Origin: Gemmatimonadota bacterium
GTDB taxonomy: Bacteria; Gemmatimonadota; Gemmatimonadetes; Gemmatimonadales; GWC2-71-9
Reading direction: 5' to 3'
NCBI GenBank assembly: GCA_025361465.1
Contig: JANYAG010000025.1
Location: forward strand, 10,199-74,198
DNA: 64,000 nucleotides
This document shows, piece after piece, positions 63,053 to 64,000 of this stretch. A program made the translations under genes and the position numbers. Position 1 is the first letter of the stretch. The number at the start of each line of letters is the position of its first letter. A model generated the notes under the pieces. That model was not told the origin of the DNA. It saw only the letters and a program-made list of their open reading frames with translations, and made no database searches.

Positions 63053-63624
63053 TTGCCGACGGCCCTGGCGGCGAGCGGGAAGCGACCGAGGATGCGCTGT
63101 GGCAGGGCGCGGAGCAGGGTACCGACGACCAGGAAGGCCGCGGTCTTGTCGAGAACGTCGGTCCCGATCGATGCGATGGCGACAGCGCCTGACAGCGGCA
63201 GTCCGAGCGTTCGAAGGACCGCGCCCACCACGGTCGTCCCGGGGCTGGTGACTCCGCCGAAGATGTAGTACGAAATCGGCGCCGAGAGCATCCCGCAGGC
63301 GAGGCCACAGAGAATGCCCCAGCCGACACTTCGCCAGGGAGTGGCGAAGCCGCCGCGCCTGGCCGCGACCGTGACCAGGAGGGCGATCAGCCATTGAATT
63401 GGCGTGAACGCCAGCCAGAAATAGCCGCCCAGCATCCCGGAGAGCAGTTGGCCCAAGGTGCCGACGATCAACCCGCCAGACAGCCCGGCCAGCACGGCCA
63501 CCAGCATGGTCCCGAGGGTGTCCAGATAGACGGGCAGCCCAAGTTCTGCCACGACGCGGCCAACCACGAGGTTGATCGCGACGGCGGCGGGGACCAGTGC
63601 AAAGAGGCGCGGTGAGACGTTCAC
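63049..63624 (-). CDS. ECF transporter substrate-binding S component
   Basis: A 191-residue integral membrane protein with about six TMs (AAVAINLVVGRVVAELGLPVYL, LSGGLIVGTLGQLLSGMLGG, IQWLIALLVTVAA). Position just before EcfT and EcfA fits an S component. The vitamin or metal it binds is not predictable from the sequence; no riboswitch was found upstream in the 63-bp gap to the GAF gene. GTG 63624 gives NVSPRLFAL and a normal length. Confidence 0.8.
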   Translation of the reverse strand: MNVSPRLFALVPAAVAINLVVGRVVAELGLPVYLDTLGTMLVAVLAGLSGGLIVGTLGQLLSGMLGGYFWLAFTPIQWLIALLVTVAARRGGFATPWRSVGWGILCGLACGMLSAPISYYIFGGVTSPGTTVVGAVLRTLGLPLSGAVAIASIGTDVLDKTAAFLVVGTLLRALPQRILGRFPLAARAVGK

Positions 63625-63687
63625 GGGCGTGGTTCCCAGGACTCGGGGTCGGTAGAATGTACCAGAACCCGACACGGGATTGTTGCC

Positions 63688-64000
63688 ATGTGTGCTGCCG
63701 CTGTCCTCCAGGCCGAACCGATCGTGAAGCGACTGCACTCGGCCTTCACCCATGGTGCCTCACGCAAGGAGCTGCTGGCCAAAGCCGCCGACCTGATGCG
63801 CGATGCCGGTGCTCCATACACATCGGTCTACCTCTACATGCTGCATGGCGATGCTCTGGAGCTCGAGGCGTGGAGTGGGCGGGAAACGGAGCACGTCACG
63901 ATTCCGGTGGGGAGGGGTGTCTGCGGGACGGCGGTGGCCACCGGCGAGGACCAGAACGTGGGGGATGTCCGTGGCCGGACGAACTACATCGCGTGCAACC
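63688..64000 (+). CDS. GAF-domain protein, fRMsr-like (5' part only)
   Basis: The first 104 codons are present; the gene continues off the right edge. The segment GVCGTAVATGEDQNVGDV and YIACN match the free methionine-(R)-sulfoxide reductase GAF family, keeping two of the three cysteines (VCGTA, IACN). The first family cysteine, expected before TIPVG, is not seen (SGRETEHVTIPVG), so the reductase role is uncertain. ATG 63688 follows TAGAAT (63653-63658), a likely -10. It is divergent from the ECF operon. Confidence 0.75.
   Translation, partial: MCAAAVLQAEPIVKRLHSAFTHGASRKELLAKAADLMRDAGAPYTSVYLYMLHGDALELEAWSGRETEHVTIPVGRGVCGTAVATGEDQNVGDVRGRTNYIACN

Noticed and set aside
62803..63687. Vitamin riboswitch in front of the ECF genes
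   Set aside because: Only about 63 bp separate the S gene from the divergent GAF gene, too short for a cobalamin or TPP riboswitch, and no core motif was seen.

Overview
This 64 kb window is GC-rich bacterial chromosome around the replication origin. The order yidC-yidD-rnpA-rpmH (minus strand), then dnaA, an A+T-rich candidate oriC and dnaN (plus strand), is the classic origin neighbourhood. A parS site with parA-parB follows 30 kb further on. The suite of secreted M28 peptidase, GWxTD lipoprotein, six-bladed-propeller lipoproteins, SufR-led SUF operon and GMC/Gfo-Idh/DUF1080 sugar enzymes suggests a Gemmatimonadota-like, diderm, aerobic heterotroph. This taxonomic call is an inference from gene content, not from a phylogenetic marker comparison. 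No phage, transposase, CRISPR array, tRNA or rRNA gene was seen.

Layout. 1-6 kb: origin genes and an M28 peptidase. 6-12.6 kb: mtgA, a secreted protein, the RNase P RNA (rnpB, minus strand), an AraC-type regulator, pyrE with a small Ser/Thr kinase, and a GWxTD lipoprotein. 12.6-24.7 kb: polA, an RND/MMPL exporter, a matrixin-type protease, a beta-lactamase-fold hydrolase, a SufT-like protein, RNase D, a 7Fe ferredoxin and a patatin-barrel protein (PlpD-like). 24.8-31.6 kb: the iron-sulfur assembly operon sufR-B-C-D-S-U with a bacilliredoxin. 31.7-40.4 kb: an ABC exporter pair, parS-parAB, a Nif3-like protein, two propeller lipoproteins and small membrane proteins.

40.5-52.1 kb is the most coherent accessory block. 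On the plus strand lie a TIM-barrel sugar isomerase, then a GMC flavoprotein dehydrogenase, its small subunit, a Gfo/Idh/MocA oxidoreductase, a YbjQ protein, a hotdog thioesterase-like protein and a nitronate-monooxygenase-family protein. Convergent to it on the minus strand are a GH20 hexosaminidase, a DUF1080 3-keto-disaccharide-hydrolase-family lipoprotein, an MFS symporter and cutC. Together they look like an oxidative (3-keto) glycoside-cleavage system. 52-58.7 kb carries MOSC, AlaX-like editing protein, DUF481 porin-like protein, diaminopropionate ammonia-lyase, a DinB protein, a degenerate RidA-like lipoprotein, a coiled-coil lipoprotein and DUF411. 58.7-64 kb holds plsC, a HEAT-repeat protein and a complete ECF transporter (S, T and a fused double ATPase), ending in a partial GAF-domain gene.

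The main unusual signals are: (i) short tandem arrays with strict 7-bp periodicity starting at or near stop codons at about eight places; (ii) an ECF ATPase whose two halves are degenerate in complementary ways, leaving exactly one canonical ATP site; (iii) an rnpA gene with no ATG/GTG/TTG start for its conserved N terminus, only a CTG overlapping the rpmH stop; (iv) several promoters so close to the start codon that the mRNAs are probably leaderless; (v) a DnaA-trio-like repeat in the candidate oriC; and (vi) the convergent 3-keto-glycoside gene block.
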